Shown one piece after another: positions 1 to 9,870 of a DNA stretch of 64,000 bases. A program made the position numbers and the translations under genes. Source of the stretch: Oryzias latipes (Eukaryota > Chordata > Actinopteri > Beloniformes > Adrianichthyidae); contig NC_019859.2 of assembly GCF_002234675.1 (NCBI RefSeq), forward strand, positions 29,272,434-29,336,433, in the 5' to 3' direction. Positions within the stretch are counted from its first letter, which is position 1. Every line of letters starts with the position of its first letter. Under the pieces are notes generated by a model. The model had not been told where the DNA came from and made no database searches. It was given only the letters and a program-made list of their open reading frames with translations.

Positions 1-1066
1 GGTTTGCACAAACTTCCATTTTTCTAACAAGAAAAAGTTATATCGCAGCATATTTAATTATCTATTGTCCCCCAGCCATGCATTAAGCAATATTTACTTA
101 ATAGGGTCTCTGTCCTTACGGGTAACCACAAATTTGATGATACCACTGAATTGGCACTGTTCTTTATTGTGTTTTTTTGTTTGTTTTTTTACAAAATACA
201 ATTTAGATTACGATGATGTGGCATTAAACTTTACAATTCTACAATTCTTCCACAGATCAATCCAACTTTCCCAAATTTTTAACACTGGTTCCTATTGAGG
301 TGATAAATGGGTTTGACAAACTGCATCTCTATTGGCCAATAGGAGCCACTGCAACCGGCTTCATGACCTTTTGCTTGGAAGAGCAGGCTTTAAAGGCCCA
401 CTCCAATGAAAATTCAGTTTTTTGGTGTTTTAACTTGTTTATGCAGCATTTTTCTACTTATGGAGGATGTTAGCAAAGTTGTTATTCACGCATTGGTCCT
501 GGCGTGTGTACCCAGTATCCGACTCAAAAACGGAGGAAAAATAAAAAGACTTCTCCACGTTAGTTGAACTTTTCACACACAACTTTATTTCTCAGCTGCT
601 TCCTCCTACAGGTCACGTGATCATAACAGAGCCTCTCATTGGCAAACAACGCATTACTCATCACTTATGACTGATTATTACAACTAAGAGCAAAACAATA
701 TGAATATGTCAACAGAGGAACCATGATAAGACAATTGAGCATAAAATTAATAGCATTTCTGATCATTTCTTTATTGAAATCCTTGTGAAGCAGGAGCAGA
801 TGAAAAAATATAGTCAGAAAAAGCTTGTAGCAGTGACGTAGGTGCTGCAACCGCCAGGCCACACACTCACCTGTTCTTCTTTCAGCACAAACAATCCAAA
901 TAGAGTAAGTGAATCCTGACAATCACAAGCGTTCTCGGTGTTTTTCCTCATGTGTTTGTCTAAATCTTCTCTCTCCAGATTTTAACTGTTCATAGCAGTT
1001 TATATTCATGCCAGGCCTGGAGGACCAGATATCCTCCATGATCTGAGGTCCAAACCTTCCATTTAC

Positions 1067-1068
<2 letters not shown>
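1..1068. other. No gene recognised; AT-rich non-coding sequence
   Basis: I see no exon with splice signals and no protein family in this stretch. Short open frames here are below 90 codons and have no recognisable domain. A segment near 380-500 reads like dispersed repeat sequence, but I cannot name the family. Confidence 0.5.
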
Positions 1069-1069
<1 letters not shown>

Positions 1070-1101
<32 letters not shown>

Positions 1102-1148
1102 TATAGAATAGAATAGAATAGAATAGAATAGAATAGAATAGAATAGAA
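1070..1148. repeat. Compound microsatellite, (TA)n then (AATAG)n
   Basis: A run of alternating T and A passes directly into about ten AATAG pentamers. It abuts the 3' end of the minus-strand LINE fragment to its right, so the pentamers are probably the expanded 3' tail of that retrotransposon. Confidence 0.9.
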
Positions 1149-1648
1149 GCTTTATTAAATCCCGGAGGAAATTAAGAAGTGGCCAGCTGCTTGCATTCAC
1201 CACACACAATAAAATAAACAATAAAAAGAAAAAAGCCATCAAAACAATCAATGTTAAAATCTATTTGTTAAAAATAGTAAAAATACTCATAAAAAGATAT
1301 AATAACTCATTATTCATAATTCAGAAATTAAAATCTAGTACAATAAAACCATAAAAAAATGTATTGCTCAGTCAAGGAATTGTTCTGTCTTATGGCACCA
1401 GGGACAAGAGACATCCTCAGTCTGTCTGTGGAGCAGCGTCGGGGCAGTAGTCTGCTGCCGAACAGGCTCCTCCCCCTGGTGAAGGCCAGGTGCAGGGGGT
1501 GAGAGGCACGGTCACAATGCACGGTCACAATGGACCGTAACTGGAACAAAGTCCTCTGCTCCGCTACGTCCTCCACTTGGGTCAGTTTCAGTCCAACAAG
1601 ACAGTTGGATTTGGGAAACACAAATCCAAGAGAACAGCTTAGTGGCAC
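1149..1648 (-). mobile_element. 3' end of a non-LTR retrotransposon (LINE), truncated
   Basis: The minus strand has an open frame whose last part reads as the C-terminal end of a LINE ORF2 protein. Residue groups such as HPLHLAFTRGRSLFGSR and CSTDRLRMSLVPGAIRQ are typical of teleost CR1/L2/Rex1-like elements. The frame is followed by a short 3' UTR containing AATAAAGCTTC and then pentamer repeats. The endonuclease and most of the reverse transcriptase are missing, so this is a 5'-truncated dead copy. The clade assignment is from memory. Confidence 0.7.
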
Positions 1649-1769
1649 AAACTTTGTTTATATAATAAGCTTAAAGTTAGTCACCTGAGGTGTTTGGATG
1701 TTTTTCTAAACATTTTTGACCTCCTGCAGGGCCAAATGAAGATGTCAATCATTTGTTATCAAGCCTCTC

Positions 1770-2540
1770 CCCTTTGTGACTGATGGCTGCTTTGCCATTC
1801 CACCACCTCCACAGGCCTGAGACTGCTGCTCAGGACAGAGAAAACCACTGATGTTGGGGGCAATCTGTGACAAGGGGGCATTTTAGCGGTCAACACTAGT
1901 CTTCCTCAGCAGTTTGGTCGGTTTCTTTCTCTCATCGGTTGGGACTCTGCATCTCCTTCAGGTCAAAAGGTCATCTATTTGTTAGCTACGGTTCACCACT
2001 ATTTTCTTTTTCTTGCTGATTTGTTTTCTTCTTTATTACCGTCTCTGAGCTGAAAGTCCTTCTGGGTTTTGGAGGCAGAAAATGGTTCAAATGTCACAGG
2101 AACAGTTCCTGTGCTCTTAGATCCTCAGACACGTCAAACTGTTGAAACAGTTGTAATTTATGTTCTAAAACTCGTTGTTTGACACTTTTCTATGAAAAAG
2201 TCACCTGAGGTCTCTGGATTTTTCCTTAAGCACGGACATCCTGCAGGTGTAAATTAAGCTGTCAATCATCTGTTTTCAGGCCTCCGTGCTCAGCGGTTTG
2301 ACGTCAGAGGGAAGAAACTATGTGGACAGGAAAACAGTTTTTTGCCTGAAAGACGCCCTCAGAATAATGTCAAAGGGTCACACATGGTTAAAAACATGAA
2401 AAGAGTTTTTTTTTTCATCCAATACTCCTTCTGATCAGTAAAAATAGCATTTTGTCTTCTCAAATGTCCTTGTGCCAGAAACAATTTAGAAAATGGGAAG
2501 CTTCTGGTCAATGAAAGAGCTGTCAGGAGAAGTAAACTTT
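1770..2540 (+). repeat. Left arm of a long inverted repeat (arm A)
   Basis: This block matches the reverse complement of roughly 9000-9870. Shared landmarks include GCGGTTTGACGTCAGAG at about 2293, CTTCTGATCAGTAAAAA at about 2429 and AGACTGCTG with CAGGACAGAGAAAACC near 1821. The arms differ by substitutions and by an insertion of about 75 bp in the right arm. Sequence just left of the arm (about 1678-1770) partly repeats the motif at 2200-2290, so the arm may have an internal direct repeat. Confidence 0.75.
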
Positions 2541-2555
2541 GTCAGAAGGCTTTTT

Positions 2556-3360
2556 GTAGACCATTCAACCGCATTCAGCGCCATAGTGCCCTCCCAACTG
2601 ACCACGTAGACGAGTGACCTGGGACTGAAAGAGACCCTGAGCAGATGGATCGTCAGCCTTCTGACTTGAACGTCTCAATTGGTCAGGGTGGGAAGTCACA
2701 CCCCTCCAGCCCTCATCCTTAACACCGGAACCCCTCAAGGGCGTTTTTAAAGGCTGTTTGACACGCCCTGCTGTTCACACTCTTCATGTACATCAGATGA
2801 CGACCCCATCGCCAAGTATGTCGATGACACAGCAATGGTGACTCTCATCTCCAACGCTGACCAATCATATCTGAGAGAGATTCTTCACCTGCAGAGCTGG
2901 TGCCAGGCCAACAAACTCCAGCAGAACGTCAACAAAACTAAGCAACCGATAGTGGACTTCAGTTGGAAACAGAAGATGGACGTGTCACCGCTTAGCATCG
3001 GTGAGAGGGTGGACTGCTTCAGATACCTGGATGTCCACATCTTTCAGGAACTGACCTGGTCCACCCACATCAACACTGTGGTGAAGAAGACTCGCTAGCG
3101 TCTAAATCCACCTCAAAACCGGCAAGACTTCCAGTTCCCTACAAGGATACTCAAGATCTACTACACCTGCACTGTAGAGAGTATCTCACTGGGGGCATTA
3201 TGTCATGGGTGGGGGGCAGCTGCAAGCAGGACGTCAAAGCCATTAGGAGAGTGGTTCACTGAGCGGATCATCAGAACCACCCTTCCAGGCCCAAAGGACC
3301 TCTACTTGGAGTGATGTGAAGCCAGGGCTCTCAAAATGATCAGGGACTCAAAATCAATGT
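2556..3360 (+). mobile_element. LINE reverse-transcriptase fragment, degraded
   Basis: Translation on the plus strand gives a TGTPQG-like motif near 2727, then LLFTLF, and then the RT catalytic motif YVDD at about 2817-2828. An 87-codon open frame follows, with residues typical of the post-catalytic palm and thumb (LQSWCQANKLQQNVNKTK). Stops and frame changes interrupt the protein upstream and downstream, so it cannot encode an active polymerase. It resembles teleost CR1/L2/Rex1-like elements. Confidence 0.75.
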
Positions 3361-4204
3361 TAGCTTCTCTGAACCATTTCACCACACATTTACTTTTGAT
3401 TGTAAATACTGGATTCTGCCTTTATTAAGAGGAGTTAAGTTAAAAATATCAATTTGGTCTAAAATCAGTTTTCTTTCATTACATTTCTATTGTTAATGAT
3501 TGTTGAGTGTATCTTTGTTTATTTCTTCCTCCATTTTTTAAATTAGTTTTTGCTCCATCTGTTATTTTTTCTGCAGCTCTGAGAAAAAATGCTCTGTCAG
3601 ATTAAACATCTTTTACAAACAAGCAGTTTACTTGAAGTCCCTGTTGCACCCCCCCCCCCCCCCCCCCCCCCCACACACACACAAATATACACAGATACAA
3701 GCATTTCTCAACATTGTTTCAAGAATTTTTTCTTTGTCATCACATTTTTTTTCTTTCACTTGTTCTATTAACAAAGGCTTTTGCTCGTTACCAATGAGAT
3801 CATTGCCACACTGAGGAGTTCTCCATCTGCAGCTGTCCAGGCTGGTTTTAGCAGCAGCTAGCTACAGCTGGAACAGCCACAGCCTCTGCAGTTACTGGTT
3901 CTTGAAGGTTGACCTGTGACGAGTCTGCTGTCTTCTCGAAGGTTTGAGTGTCAGGAGTCTTTCGTTTATGTTGTTATACATTTCTTTTACCTTCAATACA
4001 AGCAGTAAACGTCAAATTCTTCAGAGTGTGTTATGTTCCTATGCAGAATTCAGCTTTAATAAAAATCTTTCATGAATCTGTCTGTCGGTCTGAGGTCTGA
4101 GATCCGACCGGCAGCTTCAGGCTGACAGTGGTCTTCACAAATACTATGGAACTGGTACGATAGAGTTGCTCTTTTTTATGTTTACTTTGTAAGTATATTT
4201 AAAT
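3361..4204. other. Non-coding, with a poly-C/(CA) microsatellite at about 3649-3682
   Basis: No gene is visible. A run of about 23 C residues is followed by CA dinucleotides near 3649-3682. Short proline-rich frames over the C-run are artefacts of that run. The rest is AT-rich sequence between two LINE fragments. Confidence 0.6.
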
Positions 4205-4905
4205 AGAGGTGAAGGAGTACAAGTACCTGGGAGTAACCACGGACAACAGACTGAGCTGGAAGACCAACAGCACTGCTGTGTACAAGAAGGCCAGCAGCAG
4301 ACTCTGCTTCCTGAGGAAACTAAGGTCCTTTAATGTGTGCAGCAGGATGCCTGGGATGTTTTACCAGTCTGTTGTGGCCAGCACTCTGTTGTTTGGGGGG
4401 GGGGGGGGGGGGGGCAGTATAGCTACCAGTGACACAAAGAGACTGAAAAAACTGATTAGAAGGGCTGGCTCTGGGTGCAAAATGGACGCATTTGAAGCTG
4501 CGATGGAGAGGAGGACTTTGAATAAGCTCGTTTCCATCAAGGATTATCCTGAGAATCCTCTCCATTCTGTACTTGACGGTCAGCGGAGCGCCTTTTCCAA
4601 GAGGCTAAGGCAGCTTCGCTGTCACACCAACAGCTACAGGAGATCATTCCTACCTCACTCCATTGGACGCTATAACTCCTCATCCATTTGCAATAGATAA
4701 ACTCATTTGAGGTCCGTCTGTTTTTCTCCAGAGCTGTCATTGTTTTTCACTGATGGTTCTTTTTCTGATTGATTGTTCTGTTTTCTATGTTCACCCATTG
4801 TTTGTGTTTGTATCTTTGAGCCTAACGCGGACGCTGCAACAACCCAATTTCCCAAGCTAGGATCAATAAAGTATCTTTATCTTTATTTATCTTATCTTAC
4901 ATAAA
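4205..4905 (+). mobile_element. LINE 3' fragment with poly-G expansion and ATCTTT-type tail
   Basis: An open frame from about 4209 to 4700 reads as the C-terminal third of a LINE ORF2. It begins KEYKYLGVTTDNRLSWK, includes LCFLRKLRSFNVC, and ends with SFLPHSIGRYN followed by a stop. A G-run at about 4396-4414 replaces codons in the middle. After the stop, a polyadenylation-like AATAAAGTATC at about 4865 runs into ATCTTT repeats, the usual tail of this LINE class. It is 5'-truncated and inactive. Confidence 0.75.
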
Positions 4906-5037
4906 AGTACTTTTCATAAAGTGAGGTACCGTTGTCTGAATTTAATGGGTCTAAACAAATACCTGCTGTGTCAGCAGACGTTTACCTTGGCTAATAGAAA
5001 TGATCAGGATCACAGCATTTGATTTGTCTGAATCATC

Positions 5038-5043
5038 TTTATT
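5038..5043 (-). terminator. Poly(A) signal of keratin A
   Basis: On the minus strand AATAAA lies 26 bp past the keratin A stop codon at 5069-5071. It is the first canonical signal after the stop and implies a very short 3' UTR. Confidence 0.7.
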
Positions 5044-5068
5044 GCTTTCTGTAGATGAATCCACAGCT

Positions 5069-7847
5069 TCACTCAACTTCATCCACATCCACATCCACTG
5101 TCTTTGAACTTTGAACCACCTTTCCATCTACGACTGTCTCCACCACAGTGATGACCTTTGTGATTACTGAGGAAGAGGAGAGAAATTCATCAATAAACCC
5201 TGCAAAGCTTCTAAAGGCAGAATATTCTTCACATGGAAATAAAGATGCAAAGATTTCTCACCTTGTTTAGAGCTGATGATTAAGACAAAAAGGGAAATGG
5301 AAGTAGTTAGTTATCATCATTCTGATTCGTATTTTTTCATCTTTCCTCTGTTTTCTGTCTTCATCAGACCTCACCTCTCATCCTCCCCCTCCAGCAGCCT
5401 TCTGTATTCTGCAATTTCTTTCTCCAGACGGGTCTTCACCTCCAGCAGGATGGTGAATTCCTGCTGGTTGCTATAGATGTCACTGTGGATCTGGGACAGC
5501 TGAACTTCCAGACTGGAAACCATCTCCTGCAGGCTTGCCAGTTGTGCAGCAAAGCACGAGTGAGTCTCTGATAGGGTTTCTTCCAGAGATGCTTTCTGTG
5601 ATGGGGACAGACAACTGGTGAGTTTATTGTCATAGGGTGAATGAACAGAAAAAGAGCCAAGCTGGCGCTCATAATAAACATAAACCTTGCTTTCAGCAGA
5701 ACAAAGTGAACTCGGTAGAAAAAGATAATGCACGGACCCACTCACACTCTGACTCAGCACAAACAATTAAACCAACAAGAATGATGTGGAAGGAATTCCT
5801 CCTCGTAATTGGACCAAAGCTATTTTTCTAAAAGATTCATTTCATTGTGATGAAACAGAACGGATGCACTTCAAGGACACAGTGAAACGTTTGTCAAGAA
5901 CAAATCCAGGAAAGCATTTGGGAACAGTTAACAGAATGTGTAATGTGTGCAGTTTGTCTTCACGTACCATGCTCAAATGGGACTCCAGATCAATCTGGAG
6001 CTTCTGGAAGGTGATCTTCAGCTCTTTGATCTCAGTGTTTGATGTTTTCAGATCCTCTGAATATTTCTTGACATCATGCTCCATTTCCAGGATCTAAATA
6101 GAAACGGCCCGGCAGGCGTTAAAACCTCAGCTCAGCTGCTGAACACACAAAGGGTTTTCTCTGCTCACCTTCTTGTTGTACCACAACTCAATTTCCTTTT
6201 TGTTCTTGGCAATCAGACTCTCATACTTCTCTCTGATCTCCATCATGGCCTCGTTCAGGTCTGAGGTGGAAGGGGCGTCCACGACCACGTTGACCTGCTC
6301 TTGCACAGGTTTCTTCAGCAGGGCCAGTTCCTTTCGGAAATAAGAGCAGAGTAAGACCCACCAGCACCATCCATCAGGATTGCTACAGTGATGACATGGT
6401 GCCTTTTTGGACTATGCAGGCTTTGGTTTATTGTGTGGCACTGATAAACAGGAGCAATGAGCTCATTTAGACAGAAGAATAGGTGGAAGTGTGCAGGGAA
6501 GAGAGGTGGAGAAGGGGAGCAGTAGAGTGGCTTGCAGGGAAGTAAGTTAAGCTGTGCTTCCACGGTTTCATCAGCGGCATGGCTGATGTCACAAAGGAGA
6601 ACAAACAGCGACAGCTTAATCTCGCAGCTCACATCTGCTGCTGAAGATGCAGCTGCTCGATCGTGCGCAGTGCAACCAGACGCTCCTCACCTCTTCGTGG
6701 TTCTTCTTCAGCATGATGAGCTCCTCCCTCAGACCCTCACACTGACTCTCCAGATCCATCCTCTTCAGGTTCGAGTCGTCCAGCAGCCTCCTCAGCCCTG
6801 CAATGTCGGCCTCCACAGCCATCTTCACGGCCAGCTCGTTCTCGTACCTGTGGGATTCGGCAGAGGGTCCGGCGGCACGTTAAAAACAGAACTTGTCAGT
6901 TGGGCACGAGTTTGTGCTGTGATGCATGTGTGAAGTAACACAACCGTGACAGGAATGCACTGAGAGGACACTCACTTCATCCTGAAGTCATCGGCTGCCA
7001 GCTGGGAGTTATCAATTTCCAGGGCACTTTTGGCGTTGAGCTTGGAGGCCATGAAGATCTTTGAGAGAAACAAGAAAAACTCAACATGAAGGATGCTGTG
7101 TGTGACTGTGTGTGTGCATGGGTTAATGGGACTGTGACTGTAAAGCGCTTTTGGCCTTCAAGGAAGGTAGAAAAGCGCTACATAAGTATATGCCATTTAC
7201 CATTTACCATTTACCGTGCAGCTGAGCTCCCCCAACACTAACAACACCCCAAACACCCTGATGTTCCACAACCTTCTAGCCTTTACTAATGTGTGTCATG
7301 TGAGATCAGGGAAGCACTGTGTCTATCAGATAACAACACCATTGCCAAGACGGTGTTGTCATCCACAGTGTTCTCCCCCGGTAGGGGACACACAGAAAAG
7401 TCACATTGGTGTGCCACTCTCACGAGCACCCTCCAGAGTTCTGCTCCCACTGAGGAAATTTACTCTCAGAATTTTTCCTTTATGTTGAGACCGAGCCTGC
7501 CCCCTCCCACTCACCTTGTCCTGCAGGTCCTTGATGATGATGAAGTATTTGGAGAAGTCGTTGGACACCACAGTTCTGCTCTTGTACCACTCCCTGATCT
7601 GCATTTCCAGCTGCTCGTTCTCCTTCTCCAACCTCCGCACCTTCTCCAGGTAGGAAGCCAGACGGTCGTTCAGGTTCTGCATGGTGGCCTTTTTGTTGTC
7701 GCTAATATGGAGGTCAGTCCCGTAGGTGAGGTCCAGGTCTCCGTGGACGGGAGCCCAGTTGGGCCTCGTGATGTGAGTGTTAGAGCCTCCTGCTCCGCCG
7801 TACACACTCATGGCCTTACGGCTGTAGGAGTTTCTGCTGATGGACAT
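5069..7847 (-). CDS. Type I keratin (keratin A), eight coding exons, 396 aa
   Basis: Acidic intermediate-filament protein that would form obligate heterodimers with a type II keratin in epithelial cytoplasm. Exons (minus): 7515-7847, 6976-7058, 6691-6847, 6169-6330, 5968-6093, 5375-5595, 5262-5272, 5069-5166. Sizes 83, 157, 162, 126 and 221 bp for exons 2-6 are the conserved type I pattern, and every boundary is GT-AG in phase. The head is residues 1-58. The helix-initiation motif [12 protein letters not shown] starts at residue 59, and the helix-termination motif [12 protein letters not shown] ends near 358. Most type I keratins have [12 protein letters not shown], so T to E is unusual. An 11-nt microexon joins the rod to a tail containing [13 protein letters not shown] chose the ATG at 7847 because it is the first downstream of a TATA box and opens a Ser/Gly head; an internal Met13 is less likely. 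The exact orthologue (krt13, krt17 or krt18-like) is not settled. Confidence 0.93.
7117..7216 (+). mobile_element. SINE 3' fragment in intron 1 of keratin A
   Basis: The segment contains GGGACTGTGACTGTAAAGCG and ends with three CATTTAC-type repeats. The same 3' end occurs at 14972-15220 and, inverted, at 20008-20285. Only the 3' part is present. Confidence 0.7.
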
Positions 7848-7917
7848 GCTGGACAGGCTGGATCTGGCAGGAAGATCTGAGTGGATTTGCAGTTGGAAGC
7901 ATCACTAGGGGTCCTGG

Positions 7918-7925
7918 TTTATATA
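7918..7925 (-). promoter_or_regulatory. TATA box of keratin A
   Basis: TATATAAA on the minus strand lies about 70 bp upstream of the ATG at 7847. With a usual 25-30 bp spacing, transcription would start near 7890 and give a 5' UTR of about 45 nt. A strong TATA box is common in keratin genes. Confidence 0.75.
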
Positions 7926-8289
7926 CCTGCTGGACGCAGCATAGTGGGAAGGGCCTGAAGGGAGGAATGTGGTTTACCCCCCTCCACCTCATTGTTGGTC
8001 TGGGTGTGGGAGACAGTGAGCGGGGGCTATGAGATCCCCTTACAGGTTAAACTTGTGAGTCTACATTTTGTTTTTACTAAATAAAGGGCAGCAATTGCAT
8101 TCCTTTTTGTTTTGATGCTTAATAGTAGGTTTTCTGAAGGGGCGGGGGGGCTGTCTGTCCAACAGAAGAGACACGCCTGAGGCAGCTTCACGCCTCAAAT
8201 ACGAATGTGAAAGGCTGCAGCAGAAACCACGGCAGGTTCTTCTGTGCAGCTTCTACTCACATTCACTTTACAGTTGATGGAGACTGGAG

Positions 8290-8590
8290 TCTTCTTAACT
8301 CATTGAATCCCTTTTGGGGTCACCAGGTTGCTGGAGCCTGTCCCAGTGACTGTTGGGCAAATGTAGGGTATACCGTGAACAGGCATGTTGTCTGTTTCAG
8401 GGCACACGATCACTCCTATACAATCTAAAATGAAAAACTAATCTGTGAATTATGTTTTTGGTCAGTGGGAGGAGGCCAGAGTGCCTGGAGGAAACCCCGC
8501 ATGCACAAGGAAAACATGCAAGTCAATAGAAGTGACCCAGCCAGGATTTGAACCAGGCCTCTCTCACTGGAAGGCAAGAATGCTAATAAA
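8290..8590 (-). mobile_element. tRNA-derived SINE (HE/V-SINE-like), minus orientation, degraded
   Basis: Read on the minus strand, the copy has the promoter-proximal part near 8530-8580, with a B-box-like GGTTCAAATCC. A body follows with CATGTTTTCCTTGTGC, and the tail holds CAGCAACCTGGTGACCCC. The same body and tail are at 28071-28790, and the tail alone at 49676-49812. The A box is poorly preserved. Confidence 0.65.
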
Positions 8591-8999
8591 ATGTTTGGTT
8601 TTTTAAAGCTTTCACCCAAAGACATTTCCCCGTATTAACTGTTGGATTTTTTTCTAATTTGTTTTCTTTCAAGTCGAATGTAGAAGCTGAGACAAAAGAG
8701 GAAAAGGTTCTCGCCTCTAAGCTGACATCCTGTCTCTGTCAAATTGTGGACAAAAGCAAACAGCTGCTGTCTCCAGTGAAGTCTTCACGTTTCAGGTGTC
8801 TTCCTCTTTGGGACAGTTCTGTGGACTCAGCCGGGGATGGGGGGGGGAGGTGATGATGAAGATGAAGATGATGTCCCTCTGTTATCTGTTGGGGTTTGAC
8901 ACACGGCTCCTCAAAATAGACCAGAATAAAAAAAGGAGGCGCATGTTTTCTCATAGCATAAAGATGTTTGATGAATGTGTCTCATCATGAAAAATTTTA
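8591..8999. other. Non-coding between SINE and inverted-repeat arm
   Basis: A G-run with GATGAT/GATGAAGAT short repeats lies at 8836-8873. I see nothing that looks like an exon. Confidence 0.5.
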
Positions 9000-9870
9000 T
9001 TTTCAGGTAAGGTTCCTCTGACATGACACAGCTCTTTCATTTACTAAAAGTTTCCCATTATCGGAATTGTTTGTGGCACAAACTTTAAAATGTTGTTTTT
9101 ACTGATCAGAAGGAGTATTGGATGAAAAAAAAACAACCTCTTTTTATGTTCATTTATGTTTTTAACCCTTTGACCTTATTCTGAGGGCGCCAGCAGGCAA
9201 AAACTGTTTGCCTGTCAGTTAAATCATCAATCCTCTTTGCTTTTAAATAGTTCAGTCGTTTGGACGTCTGTCTCAGTTCTTATTTCACAGTTTCTTCACT
9301 CTGACGTCAAACCGCTGAGCCGGGAGGCCAGAAAACAGATGATTGACAGCTTCATTTACACCTGCAGGATGTCTGTGCTTAAGGAAAAATCCAGACACCT
9401 CAGGTGACTTTTTCATAGAAAGGTGTCAAACAACAAGTTTTAGAACATAAATTACAACTGTTTCCACAGTTAGACTAGGTTTTACGAGCCCAGGAACTGT
9501 TTCCGTGACATTTGAGCCCTTTTCTGCCTCCAAAACCCAGAAGGACTTTCAGCCCAGAGACGGTAATAAAGAAGAAAACAAATCAGCAAGAAAAGATAAA
9601 GAGCTTTGAGGCAAAACAGATCTATCTTCAGACAGATGGATGACCTTTTGACCTGGTCAGTAGGAGAAGCAGCTGAGAGAAAGAAACCGACCGAACTGGG
9701 GAGAAAGGCCGGTCTTGAGCTCTAAAATGCCCCCTTATCACAGATTCTCCCCGATATTAAGGGTTTTCTCTGTCCTGGGCAGCAGTCTCTGGCCTGTGGA
9801 GATGGTGGGCTGCAGGGGGAGGATGGCCAGCGGCCATCAGTCAAACCTTCGGTGAAGAACATGTTCAGGA
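9000..9870 (-). repeat. Right arm of the long inverted repeat (arm B)
   Basis: The reverse complement matches 1770-2540. Shared landmarks are TTTTTACTGATCAGAAG at about 9097, CTGACGTCAAACCGCTGAG at about 9301 and GGTTTTCTCTGTCCTG near 9761. The arm is about 100 bp longer than arm A because of an internal insertion around 9205-9290. The two arms bracket a LINE fragment and the whole keratin A gene. Confidence 0.75.

Noticed and set aside
3589-3814. Two proline-run frames
   Set aside because: They are translations of a poly-C microsatellite in two frames.
7293-7880. 195-codon plus-strand frame over keratin A exon 1
   Set aside because: It is the antisense shadow of the keratin head and helix 1A, where GC-rich codons leave few stops on the other strand.
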